From Palsa-1447 sp964509885 (GTDB taxonomy: Bacteria; Verrucomicrobiota; Verrucomicrobiia; Opitutales; Opitutaceae): a stretch of DNA of 64,000 bases. The stretch lies in NCBI GenBank assembly GCA_964509885.1, contig CAZDZL010000018.1:1-64000 (forward strand), written 5' to 3'. Positions 8,704 through 19,806 of the stretch are shown piece by piece. A model generated the notes under the pieces. It ran no database searches and had not been told where the DNA came from. It saw nothing but the letters and a program-made list of their open reading frames with translations. Made by a program: the position numbers and the translations under genes. How positions within the stretch are numbered: the first letter of the stretch is position 1; each line of letters opens with the position of its first letter.

Positions 8704-9471
8704 TCAGGGTGTTACCTTTTTTATCACAACAAGGAGGCGGGCGGCAAAGAGCCTCGGCCAACGGCTGAGCTGGTTGTCAAGCCAGCGCCAGACGCGCAGG
8801 GCCGCGGCTCCGCCCAGCTGCGGCCCTGAGAAACCGCCCGTCGCAAAATACTCAAACGAGGGCAGGGGGGTCACCTCGGCCACGTCCCAGCCGACGAGCC
8901 GGCCCGGCTCCTGCCGCCTCCAGAACACACGCGTCGCGGCGCCCTGCGCCGCAAAATAGTCCGCGTCGCCGGGCTTGAAGCCCGCCGGTGCGTCCCAGGT
9001 GAGGGGGAGCCCCATGCCTATCGGCTCGTGGTGGAAGAGCCCGTAGACCACCCTCCCGGTCAGGCTGATCGCGGGGTCGTAGATGATGACGCGCCCCCCG
9101 GGCGCCAGCACCCGGCGGAACTCGGCCAGGGCGGTCCCCGGGTACCTGAGGTGGTGCCACACGTCGAAGAGGATCAGGTTCGAGACGCTGGCGTCGGCGA
9201 AGCCGAGGCGGTAGGCGTTCTCCTGCCGGTCGAGCCAGGGATTGGGGAAGAGGTCGGTCGTGACGCAGTCCGGGATGACCTCCTTTATCGCCCCCATGCC
9301 GGAGCCGAGCTCCACCACGAGGCCGGGCACCGACCGGTCCACCCGGGACGCGATCCGCTCGTGGAACCCCCGGTAGACGGCCCTCAATAGCGGTTTTCGG
9401 TCCCAGGCTTGTCGGTTGCCTTGGATTTCGACGTCGTGCTGCACGAGTGGCAGCGATTCGCCCGCGTTCAT
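8704..9471 (-). CDS. Class I SAM-dependent methyltransferase
   Basis: 255 residues from ATG 9471; a TTG three codons upstream is the alternative. LVVELGSGMGAIKEV is motif I, followed by DCVTTDLFPNPW (acidic loop), ILFDVWHHLRYP (motif IV region) and the strand GGRVIIYDP. This resembles methyltransferase type 11 proteins found in surface-polysaccharide and exported-lipid gene sets. No substrate can be deduced. It is divergent from the efflux operon at 9609 and separated from the toxin-antitoxin pair by about 90 AT-richer bases. Confidence 0.7.
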   Translation of the reverse strand: MNAGESLPLVQHDVEIQGNRQAWDRKPLLRAVYRGFHERIASRVDRSVPGLVVELGSGMGAIKEVIPDCVTTDLFPNPWLDRQENAYRLGFADASVSNLILFDVWHHLRYPGTALAEFRRVLAPGGRVIIYDPAISLTGRVVYGLFHHEPIGMGLPLTWDAPAGFKPGDADYFAAQGAATRVFWRRQEPGRLVGWDVAEVTPLPSFEYFATGGFSGPQLGGAAALRVWRWLDNQLSRWPRLFAARLLVVIKKVTP

Positions 9472-9608
9472 GTATATCAATTAAAAGGAACACCCAGAAT
9501 GCGTTATATGTCCCATTGGGCTCAAGAAAACTCCGGGCCGCTGTCCCGATTTATGGTTGCCTTCGAATGCAAATTCCAACGGTCTGAACGACCACTTTGA
9601 TCCAGCCC

Positions 9609-10967
9609 ATGAGACTGCCCATCGCCCTGTCCCTTCTCCTGGTGGCTGCCGTGTCCCTGCGCGCCGAGGCGCCCCCCCTGCAGGGCACTTTGCCCGAGGA
9701 TTTGATGCCGGCGCTGAACCCCCTCCTGAAGGAGGCCGTCGAGCGCTCGCCGAGCACGATCTCGGCCAGCATCGCCCTGGCCGCGGCGGAGGCGGGCCGC
9801 TACGGGGCCGCGGCGGCGCTCTGGCCCCACCTGAGCGGCAACGTGGGCTACCAGGTGTCACAGGAGTCGATCTCCCAGGGCACGGCCAGCACGGCCAAGG
9901 GCATCACCTACGGCCTGAACGTGGGCCAGCCCATCTTCCAGTGGGGCGCCTACAGGAACCAGAAGCTCATCGGCGACCTGACCGCGAGCATCTCGGCGAA
10001 GCAGTTCGCGGAGGCGTACCGGCTCCTCGCCGTCACCATACGCGAGCAGTACATGGGCCTCGTCGGCAAGAAGATCGCGCTCAGGAACACGCAGTTCAAC
10101 CTGAAGCTTTCCCAGGAGGCGCTCGCGGCGCAGCAGGCGCGCTTCGACGCGGGCTCCTCGTCGCAGGCCGAGCTCGGCAACTTCCGGATGTCGGTCGAGC
10201 AGGCGCAGCTCGACGCCGACCGCTCCCAGGAGGACTACGACTACGGCAAGCGCATCCTGACGCGCCTCGTGGGGATCGACGACCTCTCCGAGGACTCGGT
10301 CCCGCTCGAGGTGCCCCATCCGCAGTACTCGGGGGCCCTCGCCGACACCGTGCTCACGGGCTTCGTCGGGGAGGGCATCGAGAGCACCTTCCAGAGCGAG
10401 ATGTACCAGATGCAGCTGAGGCAGTGGGACCTGAACTACAAGATAGCCGCCGTCACCCTGCTCCCCAAGGTCAGCGCCGGCGCCGGACTCTCCTACTCGA
10501 ACCAGTCGTCGGTCAGCCAGACCAGCATCTCCCAGGTGTCGGTCCTGCAGAAGAGCTACAACATCTCCGCGGCGTGGAGCATCTTCGACGGCTTCGCCAC
10601 GACGGGGGCCAAGCTCTCGGCGCTCGCCAACAAGCGGGCCACCGAGCGGATCCGCCAGTCCTACATCGACTCGGCCGTCGACCAGATCAGCGACATGAGA
10701 AAGCAGCTCGGCTTCGAGTCGCGCGCGATGCAGCTCGCGGAGGCCCACAACGCGCTCATCGCCGCGGAGGTGAAGCGCCTCGGCCAGGACAAGGACCTCG
10801 GCTACGCCTCCCAGGCGACCATCGACACCGGCCTGCTGAACCTCTACGCGACCGAGTTCAACATGGCCTTCGCGCGAACCCAGTACCTGAGCCGCTGGAG
10901 CGAGTTCATCTCGCTGGCGGGGATAGACCCCGCGCTGGCCAACCTCTCCCCCCGCTATGCCCGATAA
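9609..10967 (+). CDS. TolC-family outer-membrane efflux protein
   Basis: 452 residues from ATG 9609 (a TTG four codons earlier also opens the frame). The start MRLPIALSLLLVAAVSLRAEA is a signal peptide ending in an Ala-x-Ala site. The mature protein is a long alternation of helices and strands with two repeats, the plan of the TolC trimer (LPEDLMPALNPLLKEAVERS at the beginning; SAAWSIFDGFAT in the second repeat). It would form the outer-membrane channel of the exporter whose adaptor, permease and ATPase follow at once. Its last 11 bases overlap the adaptor gene. Confidence 0.85.
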   Translation: MRLPIALSLLLVAAVSLRAEAPPLQGTLPEDLMPALNPLLKEAVERSPSTISASIALAAAEAGRYGAAAALWPHLSGNVGYQVSQESISQGTASTAKGITYGLNVGQPIFQWGAYRNQKLIGDLTASISAKQFAEAYRLLAVTIREQYMGLVGKKIALRNTQFNLKLSQEALAAQQARFDAGSSSQAELGNFRMSVEQAQLDADRSQEDYDYGKRILTRLVGIDDLSEDSVPLEVPHPQYSGALADTVLTGFVGEGIESTFQSEMYQMQLRQWDLNYKIAAVTLLPKVSAGAGLSYSNQSSVSQTSISQVSVLQKSYNISAAWSIFDGFATTGAKLSALANKRATERIRQSYIDSAVDQISDMRKQLGFESRAMQLAEAHNALIAAEVKRLGQDKDLGYASQATIDTGLLNLYATEFNMAFARTQYLSRWSEFISLAGIDPALANLSPRYAR

Positions 10968-12117
10968 ACCCGCCCGGTTCCCCCTATGGCTCAAGGCCGT
11001 CGCCGCCCTGGTGCTCCTGGGCGCCGGCGCCTACGCGTTCCTCCTCTACTCGAGGCCGACGGCCCTCGTGGAGACCGTGGTCAGCGGCGAGGCCGTGAGC
11101 GCCAAGCCCGGAAGCGTCACCGTGAAGGAGGAGTACTCGATGCAGATGAAGAGCCAGATCGCGGGGCGCGTCCTCAGCAAGGACTACCACCTCGACCCCG
11201 GGATGAGGATCAAGGAGGGCGACATCCTGGTCCAGCTCGACACGGGCGACGTCGACATCGAGATCCAGCAGGCCGAGAACGCCTTCGCCTCGGCGAAGAG
11301 CAAGGTCGCCGTCGGCTCGGCCCAGAAGTACGCGCTCGAGTCGGCCCAGTCGGACTTCACCAACACGGAGCGCCTCTACAAGATGGGCCAGATCTCCGAG
11401 AGCGACTACAACAAGGCCCGAAGGCTGGTCCAGACGATCCAGCAGCAGCAGGCGATGGAGGACGTCGTCAACAAGGAGAACCTGGACACCGACGAGACGA
11501 CGCTGAAGTCCAAGCTGCGCGCGAGGGACAAGATGACGATCACGGCGCCCTTCGACGGGCAGGTCTCCGAGGTGTTCGCGCACCCGGGCGACCTGATCGA
11601 CTCCGGGTCCCCGATCGTATCCCTCATCACGACGACCCGCGTCGTCGAGGCGAAGATCAGCGAGGAGGACTTCGCCAACATCGAGGTGGGCCAGAGGGTC
11701 ACGGTCATCTTCCTGCCCTACGGCGAGTTCGAGTACAACGGGACCGTGAAGAAGATCCTCCCGATAGCCGACCCGCTGACCCAGCGCCACCTCGCGTGGC
11801 TCGACATCACGGACATCCCTCCGGCGAAGCTCATCCCGGGCATCACCGGCGAGGTCAGCGTCATCGTGGGGCGCCACCAGGCGAAGGCCATCGTGCCGCG
11901 CCGGGCGCTCCTCAACGAGAACGTCTATGTCGTCAAGGACGGCAAGGTGGAGCTTCGCCGGGTGAAGACCGGCTACGAGTGGCTGAGGGGCGCCGAGATC
12001 ACCGAGGGCCTCGAGCCCGGCGAGCAGGTCATCGTCGAGGAGCTCGAGAACTTCAGGGCGGGCCAGAGCGTGCGCACGCAGGAGCTGCCCTCCGACGTCT
12101 TCAGCGCCAAGAAGTAG
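10957..12117 (+). CDS. HlyD/MacA-type periplasmic adaptor
   Basis: 386 residues. One N-terminal membrane helix (about residues 10-30) is followed by a lipoyl-like half-motif (GRVLSKDYHLDPGMRIKEGD), a long helical hairpin rich in Gln/Lys/Glu (about 95-190), the second half-motif (APFDGQVSEVFAHPGDLIDSG), and beta-barrel and membrane-proximal domains (VTVIFLPYGEFEYNGTVKKI). It bridges the inner-membrane permease and the TolC channel. Gene order channel-adaptor-permease-ATPase indicates one transport machine related to MacAB-TolC or DevBCA. Confidence 0.85.
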   Translation: MPDKPARFPLWLKAVAALVLLGAGAYAFLLYSRPTALVETVVSGEAVSAKPGSVTVKEEYSMQMKSQIAGRVLSKDYHLDPGMRIKEGDILVQLDTGDVDIEIQQAENAFASAKSKVAVGSAQKYALESAQSDFTNTERLYKMGQISESDYNKARRLVQTIQQQQAMEDVVNKENLDTDETTLKSKLRARDKMTITAPFDGQVSEVFAHPGDLIDSGSPIVSLITTTRVVEAKISEEDFANIEVGQRVTVIFLPYGEFEYNGTVKKILPIADPLTQRHLAWLDITDIPPAKLIPGITGEVSVIVGRHQAKAIVPRRALLNENVYVVKDGKVELRRVKTGYEWLRGAEITEGLEPGEQVIVEELENFRAGQSVRTQELPSDVFSAKK

Positions 12118-12125
12118 CCGTCCGG

Positions 12126-13370
12126 ATGTCCCCGAACTTCCGCATAGCGTTTCGCTTCCTCACGGCGAAAAAGCGGGCCATGCTGATGAGCCTGTCGTGC
12201 ATCGTGCTCGGCGTCGGCCTCTTCATCGTGACGCAGGCGACGACCACCGGCTTCCAGACATTCTTCATCAAGACCATCCTCGGGACCAACGGGGCGATCA
12301 TGATCCAGGACAAGCTGCAGGCGACGATGCACAGCATCGACGCGGGCGGCTACAACTCGCCGATCGAGATCAGGGAGAAGCAGGGCAAGAGGTACATCGA
12401 GGGGATCGAGTACCCGAAGCTCCTGAAGCAGGGGCTCTACGCCTTCAGCAACGTCTCGGGGGTGTCCGAGGTGCTCAGGGGGACGGTCACGATCCGCAGC
12501 TCCTTCAGGGACCAGACGGGCCAGGCCTACGGCATCAACCTGGACGACCACCTGAAGGTCTCGGACCTGCGCTCCCAGATCGTCGAGGGCTCGCTCAACG
12601 ACTTCCGTGTGCAGCAGGGGGGCGCCCTCATCGGGCGCGTGATCGCGGACCGGCTCCAGCTCGAGGTGGGCGAGACCTTCGAGCTCGTGAACAACGGCGA
12701 CATCCACCACTACCGGGTGAGCGCCATCTACCAGACGGGGGTGGACGACATCGACAACAAGAACGTCTACCTGAAGATGGAGGAGGCGCGCTCGCTGTTC
12801 AAGAAGCCGACCGGGGCGACGTACCTGCAGGTGAGCCTCTTCGACAAGGACCGGGCGCGTGAGGACGCGGCGGCCATGACAAGCACCCTCGGGCACAGCG
12901 CGGCCGCGTGGCAGGACCGGGAAAAGTCATGGCTCGGCGTCTTCCGGGCGCTGCGGATCGCGACCGGGATCACGGTGTCGGTCTTCACGCTGATCGCGGG
13001 CCTGGCGATGTTCAACACGCTCGCCATGATCGTCATGGAGAAGACGAAGGACATCGCGATCCTGCGCTCCATGGGCTACACGCGGGGGGACATCACGCAC
13101 ATCTTCCTCTGGCAGGCCGCCATCGTGCTCGCCATCGGCACCGTGCTCGGCTGCCTCATGGGGGCCGGGATCACGTACGCGGTCTCGCAGTTCCCGCTGC
13201 CGATCACGGGCATCTTCACCTCCCACAAGTTCCTGGTCGAGTGGTCCCGCTGGCACTATGTCGAGGCCGTCTCGACCGCGCTCGTCATGGTCATGGTGGC
13301 GAGCCTCATCCCGTCGCGCCGGGCCGCGAGGCTCGAGCCCGGCGACATCATCCGGGGCACCGCCCAGTGA
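12126..13370 (+). CDS. FtsX/MacB-like ABC transporter permease
   Basis: 414 residues from ATG 12126, 8 bases after the adaptor stop. A helix near residues 18-40 is followed by a ~220-residue periplasmic MacB-type domain, then three helices at the C-terminal end; MEKTKDIAILRSMGYTRGDI is the cytosolic loop that couples to the ATPase in this family. It is short compared with MacB because the ATPase is a separate gene, as in LolCDE and DevBCA. Likely substrates are peptides, lipids or glycolipids pushed into the TolC tunnel; nothing identifies which. Confidence 0.85.
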   Translation: MSPNFRIAFRFLTAKKRAMLMSLSCIVLGVGLFIVTQATTTGFQTFFIKTILGTNGAIMIQDKLQATMHSIDAGGYNSPIEIREKQGKRYIEGIEYPKLLKQGLYAFSNVSGVSEVLRGTVTIRSSFRDQTGQAYGINLDDHLKVSDLRSQIVEGSLNDFRVQQGGALIGRVIADRLQLEVGETFELVNNGDIHHYRVSAIYQTGVDDIDNKNVYLKMEEARSLFKKPTGATYLQVSLFDKDRAREDAAAMTSTLGHSAAAWQDREKSWLGVFRALRIATGITVSVFTLIAGLAMFNTLAMIVMEKTKDIAILRSMGYTRGDITHIFLWQAAIVLAIGTVLGCLMGAGITYAVSQFPLPITGIFTSHKFLVEWSRWHYVEAVSTALVMVMVASLIPSRRAARLEPGDIIRGTAQ

Positions 13371-14062
13371 CGCCCATGGCCGCGGGAACCGACATCGCCC
13401 TTCGCTGCAACCAGCTGCACCGCTTCCTCGGCAGGGACGAGGGCCGGGTGCACGTCCTGAAGGGCGTGACGTTCGAGGCGAGGGCGGGGCAGGTCTACGC
13501 CATCGTCGGGCCCTCCGGCTGCGGCAAGTCGACCCTCCTGTACCTCCTCGGCCTCCTGGACCAGCCCGACGCCGGGGAGATCTGGATCCGGGACCGGCTC
13601 ATGTCGAACGGGGAGGACGCGCTGCGCACGGCGGCGCGCGGCGAGCACATCGGCTTCGTCTTCCAGTTCCACTTCCTGATGCTCGAGTTCACGACGCTCG
13701 ACAACGTGATGATGCCCATGCGCAAGCTCGGGCGCCTGACGCAGCCGCAGATGGAGGAGAGGGCCGCCCACCTGCTCAAGTCGGTGGGCCTCGGCGACAA
13801 GACCCACCGGCTGGCGACGCACCTCTCGGGCGGCGAGCAGCAGCGCGTCGCGATCGCCCGGGCGCTCGCGAACCAGCCGACCATCATCCTCGCCGACGAG
13901 CCGACCGGCAACCTGGACATCAAGAACGCGACCCTGGTCTTCGACATCCTGACGCGGGTGGCCAAGGACAACGGCCAGGCCGTGGTCCTCGTGACGCACA
14001 ATCCCGACATCGCCAACAGGTGCGACTTCACCCGCCCGATGCGGGACGGCGTCTTCGTCTGA
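13367..14062 (+). CDS. LolD/MacB-like ABC transporter ATPase
   Basis: 231 residues from the GTG that overlaps the permease stop by 4 bases (GTGA); ATG 13376 is the alternative. Walker A is GPSGCGKST, the Q-loop is FVFQFHFLM, the signature is LSGGEQQRVAIARAL, Walker B is TIILADEPTGNLD and the switch histidine is in VTHN. The signature and ADEPTGNLD tail place it in the LolD/MacB/FtsE group. It powers the permease encoded just before. Confidence 0.9.
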   Translation: MTPMAAGTDIALRCNQLHRFLGRDEGRVHVLKGVTFEARAGQVYAIVGPSGCGKSTLLYLLGLLDQPDAGEIWIRDRLMSNGEDALRTAARGEHIGFVFQFHFLMLEFTTLDNVMMPMRKLGRLTQPQMEERAAHLLKSVGLGDKTHRLATHLSGGEQQRVAIARALANQPTIILADEPTGNLDIKNATLVFDILTRVAKDNGQAVVLVTHNPDIANRCDFTRPMRDGVFV

Positions 14063-14114
14063 TTTGCGCCCCCGCGGCGCATAAGAACGGGTGGTGCCCG
14101 GGGGTTCGGGCGCT

Positions 14115-14198
14115 TATTATGCCATCTAAAAGCGATCGGCTGGAAATTAAGGTTTACAACCCAAACCGGGCACCCTTCTTTCGGAGGCGATTCCAGCC
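14115..14198 (+). promoter_or_regulatory. Candidate promoter and structured leader of the respiratory operon
   Basis: The AT-richest stretch between the exporter and the respiratory operon. TATTAT at 14115-14120 matches five of six bases of a -10 box, without a clear -35. A perfect 8-base inverted repeat (14138-14145 and 14191-14198) encloses a small hairpin (14151-14155 with 14163-14167). Together they could form a 61-base stem-loop just before the first gene. A GGAGG at 14183-14187 lies 26 bases before the GTG start, too far for a normal ribosome-binding site. Confidence 0.3.
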
Positions 14199-14213
14199 AT
14201 TAAACGACGCTCC

Positions 14214-14405
14214 GTGAGCCACGATCCATCGCGTAAACGCTTCCTCGCAAAGGTGCTCGGATTTGCAGCCGTGGGCGCGCTTGTGCCCGGGGCGCTGGCG
14301 AGGGCGGCGGCCCCGGGACAGGCCGGCGCGAAGGCCCCCAAGGCGGCCTCATTCCGGATCCGCCCGCAGCCCAGGGCCGTGGCCCGCCGCGAGGGCCAGG
14401 CCTAG
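14214..14405 (+). CDS. Small exported protein before actA, Tat-like signal
   Basis: 63 residues from a GTG start. The N-terminus SRKRFLAKVLGFAAVGALVP is a basic stretch plus hydrophobic core resembling a twin-arginine signal with Lys-Arg in place of Arg-Arg, followed by an Ala-x-Ala cleavage site (ALARAAA). The remaining ~35 residues are Ala/Pro/Arg-rich and lack Cys or other cofactor ligands. It is 11 bases before actA and on the same strand, so it is probably co-transcribed. No function is known to me; a small accessory factor of the complex is a guess. Confidence 0.55.
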   Translation: MSHDPSRKRFLAKVLGFAAVGALVPGALARAAAPGQAGAKAPKAASFRIRPQPRAVARREGQA

Positions 14406-14416
14406 GACGACGCAGC

Positions 14417-15067
14417 ATGCCCAAGCTGTTCCCCAAGTCCGCCAACAGGCTGCCCCTGCAGCTCACCATCTATCTGGTGCTGCTGGCGTGCATCGCGACG
14501 GCGGGGGTCAACTACTACATGACCCCGAAGTTCACGCGGGTCGGCTACGCCCCGGTCCAGCCGGTGCCCTACAGCCACAAGAAGCACGTCGGCGAGCTGG
14601 GCCTGGACTGCAGGTACTGCCACAACTTCATCGACACCGCGGGCTCGTCGATCCCGACGTCCCAGACGTGCATGAACTGCCACAGCCAGATCAAGACGGC
14701 CAGCCCCGCCCTGCAGGTGGTGCGCGACAGCTTCCAGTCCGGCAAGCCGGTCCCGTGGGTCCACGTCCACGTGCTGCCGAGCTTCGTCTACTTTGACCAC
14801 TCGATCCACCTGAACCGGGGGATCAGCTGCGTGGAGTGCCACGGCAAGGTGAACGAGATGGACGTCGTCACCCAGATGAAGCCCTTCAGCATGGGCTTCT
14901 GCCTGGACTGCCACAGGAACCCCGCGGCCCACGTCCGCGTGAAGGGCGACATCTTCAACCTGGACTCAGCCACGATAGCCGAGACGCAGGGCAGCAAGGC
15001 CGCGGCCGCCTTCGTGCACGACTGGAACATCAAACCGCCGCAGAGCTGCTCCGGCTGCCACCGATGA
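14417..15067 (+). CDS. actA: Alternative complex III subunit ActA, pentaheme cytochrome c
   Basis: 216 residues. An N-terminal signal anchor (about 12-32) precedes five CxxCH heme-attachment motifs at residues 65-69, 85-89, 138-142, 162-166 and 211-215, the number typical of ActA. The protein faces the periplasm and, by analogy with solved complexes, passes electrons from the iron-sulfur subunit ActB to the cytochrome partner. The stop overlaps the ATG of actB by 4 bases. Confidence 0.92.
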   Translation: MPKLFPKSANRLPLQLTIYLVLLACIATAGVNYYMTPKFTRVGYAPVQPVPYSHKKHVGELGLDCRYCHNFIDTAGSSIPTSQTCMNCHSQIKTASPALQVVRDSFQSGKPVPWVHVHVLPSFVYFDHSIHLNRGISCVECHGKVNEMDVVTQMKPFSMGFCLDCHRNPAAHVRVKGDIFNLDSATIAETQGSKAAAAFVHDWNIKPPQSCSGCHR

Positions 15068-18000
15068 AGCGCAAGGTCGAACATCCCGGGCCCTCGGAGC
15101 GGGCCATGACCGGGCCGCGCTACTGGCGCAGCCTGGACGAGCTCGCGGAGACCCCAGCCTTCAAGTCGGCCATCGCACGGGAGTTCCCGGAGGGCGCCTC
15201 CACGATGGACGGCGTCGACCGCCGCCAGTTCATGAAGATCATGGCGGCCTCCTTCGCGCTCGGCGGGGCGGGGCTCGCGGGGTGCAGGCGCCCCGAGGAG
15301 AACATCCTTCCGTTCGGCAAGTCGGTCGAGGGCGCCGTCCCCGGGCTGCCGGTCTACTTTGCGACGGCGATGCCGATGCGCAGCTGGGCCGTCCCGCTCC
15401 TCGCCGAGACCCACCAGGGCCGCCCGACGAAGCTCGAGGGCAACCCGGCCTACGCGCCCCACGGGGGCTCGAGCTCGCTCCACGCCCAGGCCTCGGTCCT
15501 CGACCTCTACGACCCGGACCGCTCGACCACCCACACCCAGGACGGCAAGACGCTGGACGACGCGGCCGTCAGGGCCCTCCTGGCCGGGATCGGCAAGGCG
15601 CACCGCGCGACCCAGGGGCTGGGCCTGGCCTTCCTGGCCGACGCCTCCTCGTCGCCGACCCGCCTGCGGGTGATCCGCGCCCTCTTCGGGCGCTGCCCGA
15701 AGGCGACCTGGGTGGAGTACGAGCCCGTGACGGACGAGCCGCCGATGGCGGTCAGCCGCACGCTCTTCGGCGCCAACCTGAGGCCGATCTACCGCTTCGA
15801 GAAGGCCAAGCGGATCCTCAGCCTCGACGCCGACTTCCTGCAGGCCGAGTCGGGGAGCCTGCAGTACGCGAGGGACTTCGCCAAGGGGCGGCGCCTGACG
15901 AAGAAGGACGACCCGATGAGCCGCCTCTACATGGCGGAGAGCGGCCTCTCGATCACGGGCACCATGGCGGACCACAGGCTGCGCCTGGCGTCGAGCCACA
16001 TGTTCGCGCTGGCGGCGGCCGTCGCCTTCAAGGTCACCGGCGACGCGATGTACGCCAAGGCGGCCGAGGACCTGGACGTGAAGCCCGAGTGGATCGCCGA
16101 GTGCGCCGCGGACCTGGTCGCCAGCAAGGGCGAGTGCCTGGTCGTCGCCGGCTCGCACCTGCCGGACGGCGTCCACGGGATCGTCTACGCGATCAACGAG
16201 GCCCTCGGCAACTTCGGGACCACGCTGGACTTCGTCTACAGCACGAAGCCCCAGACGATCGGCATCGCCGGCCTCGCGGACCTGATCGAGAAGAAGCAGG
16301 TGAAGACGCTCGTCATCCTCGGCGGCAACCCGGTGTACAACGCCCCGGCCGACCTCGGGTGGGAGCAGCTCCAGAAGTCGGTGCCGGAGGTGGTGCGCCT
16401 CGGCTACTACGCCGACGAGACCTCGGCCGCGGCCCACACGCACATCGCCGCGGCCCACTACCTCGAGTCCTGGGGCGACGCCCGGACGGCGGACGGGACG
16501 GTCGTCCCCGTGCAGCCGATGATCCTGCCCCTCTTCGGCGGCCTGACGCAGAACGAGGTCCTGGCCATGATCGCGGGGATGGCGAACCCCGACCCGTACC
16601 GGCTGGTCTACGACACCATCACGCTCGGGGGCCGCGAGGGAAAGAAGTCCGAGGCCCTCTTCCGCAAGTTCCTGCACGACGGGATGCTCGAGGGAAGCAC
16701 CTTCCTGCCGGTCCCGCGGCGCTACAGCCCCGGGGCGGTGCACACCTACCTCGCGGGCCCGGCGCCGCTGCCGAAGGTCTCGCTGGAGTCGATCGAGGTG
16801 CGCTTCGTCGCCGACGCGAGGGTGGACGACGGGCGCTTCGTCAACAACGGCTGGCTGCAGGAATGCCCCGACCCGATCACGAAGATCAGCTGGGACAACG
16901 CCATCCTCATCAGCCCCAGGCTCGCGAAGGACCTCGGCATCGACTCCCCGCCGGACGGCCTGCGCCAGGTGGCGCGCAAGGAGCTGGCCAAGTTCGACAA
17001 GGGCATGGAGAACGCCCACGTGGTCGAGCTGACCATCGACGGGCGCAAGATCAAGGGCCCGGCCCACATCCAGCCCTGCCTGGCCAACTACTCCGTCGTC
17101 GTGCCGCTCGGCTACGGCCGGACGAGGACCGGCAGGGTGGGCGAGGGCACGGGCTTCAACGCCTACGCCGCCCGCTCGTCGGCGGCGCCCGACGTCGCGA
17201 CCGGCGCCTCGATCCGCGTCACGGGCGAGAGGATGTTCCTCGCCGACTCCCAGTGGCACTGGTCCATGGAGGGCCGCGAGATCGTGCGCGAGGGCAACCT
17301 CGGCGAGTACCAGGAGAACCCCGGCTTCGCCCGCGAGATGGGCCTCGAGGCCGAGGAGCCGAACCCGCTCCTGACCCCGGACTTCGGCTCCAAGACCCCG
17401 GCCCAGATGGCGACCGAGATCCCGAGGGGCAACTCGCTCTACGTGACGCCCAAGTTCGAGGGCACGCAGCAGTGGGGGATGAGCATCGACCTGAACACCT
17501 GCATCGGCTGCAACGCCTGCGTCGTCGCCTGCCAGGCCGAGAACAACATCCCGATCGTCGGCAAGGACCAGATCCTGCGGGGCCGCATCATGCACTGGAT
17601 CCGCCTCGACCGCTACTACTCGGACGGCAAGGCGGACGCGGCGGCCTTCGGCGGCGGCGAGGGCAACCTTGAGATCCCCGAGGATCCCCAGGTCTCCATG
17701 CAGCCGGTGGCCTGCATGCAGTGCGAGCTGGCGCCCTGCGAGATGGTCTGCCCGGTGAACGCCACCGTGCACGACGAGGAGGGCCTGAACACGATGGCCT
17801 ACAACCGCTGCATCGGCACGCGCTACTGCGCGAACAACTGCCCCTACAAGGTGCGCCGCTTCAACTTCTTCGACTGGAACATGCGCGAGATCGACAGCTT
17901 CTACATGGGGCCGCTGGGCCACGAGGGGATGCCGGAGCTCGTGCAGATGGTGAAGAACCCCGACGTGACGATCCGCATGCGCGGCGTCATGGAGAAGTGC

Positions 18001-18354
18001 ACGTACTGCGTGCAGAGGATCGAGAACGGCAAGATCGAGTGGAAGGTGAAGATGGCGCAGGCCGGCACCCCGGAGAAGGTCAACGTCCCGGACGGCGTGA
18101 TCCGCACCGCCTGCCAGCAGGCCTGCCCGGCGGGGGCGATCGTCTTCGGCGACATCATGGACCCGACGAGCGCGGTCTCCATCGCCAAGGCCAGGGACCA
18201 GGACTACGGGCTCCTGTCCTACCTGAACACGAGGCCGAGGACGACCTACCTGGCGAGGATCCGCAACCCGAACCCGAGGATGCCCGACTACACGGCGATG
18301 CCGCTGAGCAGGGTGGAGCACTGGAACAAGAACCACCCGCCGAAGAAGGCCTGA
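15064..18354 (+). CDS. actB: Alternative complex III subunit ActB, molybdopterin-like plus iron-sulfur protein
   Basis: 1096 residues from the ATG overlapping the actA stop. DRRQFMKIMAASFALGG is a twin-arginine signal near residue 55. Residues ~75-790 form the two-part region related to molybdopterin oxidoreductases, which in ActB carries no cofactor. From about 800 a ferredoxin-like domain has four Cys clusters: CIGCNACVVACQ, CMQCELAPCEMVCP, CIGTRYCANNCPY and CTYCV with CQQACP, giving several FeS clusters. It is the electron wire between the quinol site in ActC and the hemes. The size and fusion of both parts fit the family. Confidence 0.92.
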   Translation: MKRKVEHPGPSERAMTGPRYWRSLDELAETPAFKSAIAREFPEGASTMDGVDRRQFMKIMAASFALGGAGLAGCRRPEENILPFGKSVEGAVPGLPVYFATAMPMRSWAVPLLAETHQGRPTKLEGNPAYAPHGGSSSLHAQASVLDLYDPDRSTTHTQDGKTLDDAAVRALLAGIGKAHRATQGLGLAFLADASSSPTRLRVIRALFGRCPKATWVEYEPVTDEPPMAVSRTLFGANLRPIYRFEKAKRILSLDADFLQAESGSLQYARDFAKGRRLTKKDDPMSRLYMAESGLSITGTMADHRLRLASSHMFALAAAVAFKVTGDAMYAKAAEDLDVKPEWIAECAADLVASKGECLVVAGSHLPDGVHGIVYAINEALGNFGTTLDFVYSTKPQTIGIAGLADLIEKKQVKTLVILGGNPVYNAPADLGWEQLQKSVPEVVRLGYYADETSAAAHTHIAAAHYLESWGDARTADGTVVPVQPMILPLFGGLTQNEVLAMIAGMANPDPYRLVYDTITLGGREGKKSEALFRKFLHDGMLEGSTFLPVPRRYSPGAVHTYLAGPAPLPKVSLESIEVRFVADARVDDGRFVNNGWLQECPDPITKISWDNAILISPRLAKDLGIDSPPDGLRQVARKELAKFDKGMENAHVVELTIDGRKIKGPAHIQPCLANYSVVVPLGYGRTRTGRVGEGTGFNAYAARSSAAPDVATGASIRVTGERMFLADSQWHWSMEGREIVREGNLGEYQENPGFAREMGLEAEEPNPLLTPDFGSKTPAQMATEIPRGNSLYVTPKFEGTQQWGMSIDLNTCIGCNACVVACQAENNIPIVGKDQILRGRIMHWIRLDRYYSDGKADAAAFGGGEGNLEIPEDPQVSMQPVACMQCELAPCEMVCPVNATVHDEEGLNTMAYNRCIGTRYCANNCPYKVRRFNFFDWNMREIDSFYMGPLGHEGMPELVQMVKNPDVTIRMRGVMEKCTYCVQRIENGKIEWKVKMAQAGTPEKVNVPDGVIRTACQQACPAGAIVFGDIMDPTSAVSIAKARDQDYGLLSYLNTRPRTTYLARIRNPNPRMPDYTAMPLSRVEHWNKNHPPKKA

Positions 18355-18357
18355 CCC

Positions 18358-19798
<1,441 letters not shown>

Positions 19799-19806
<8 letters not shown>

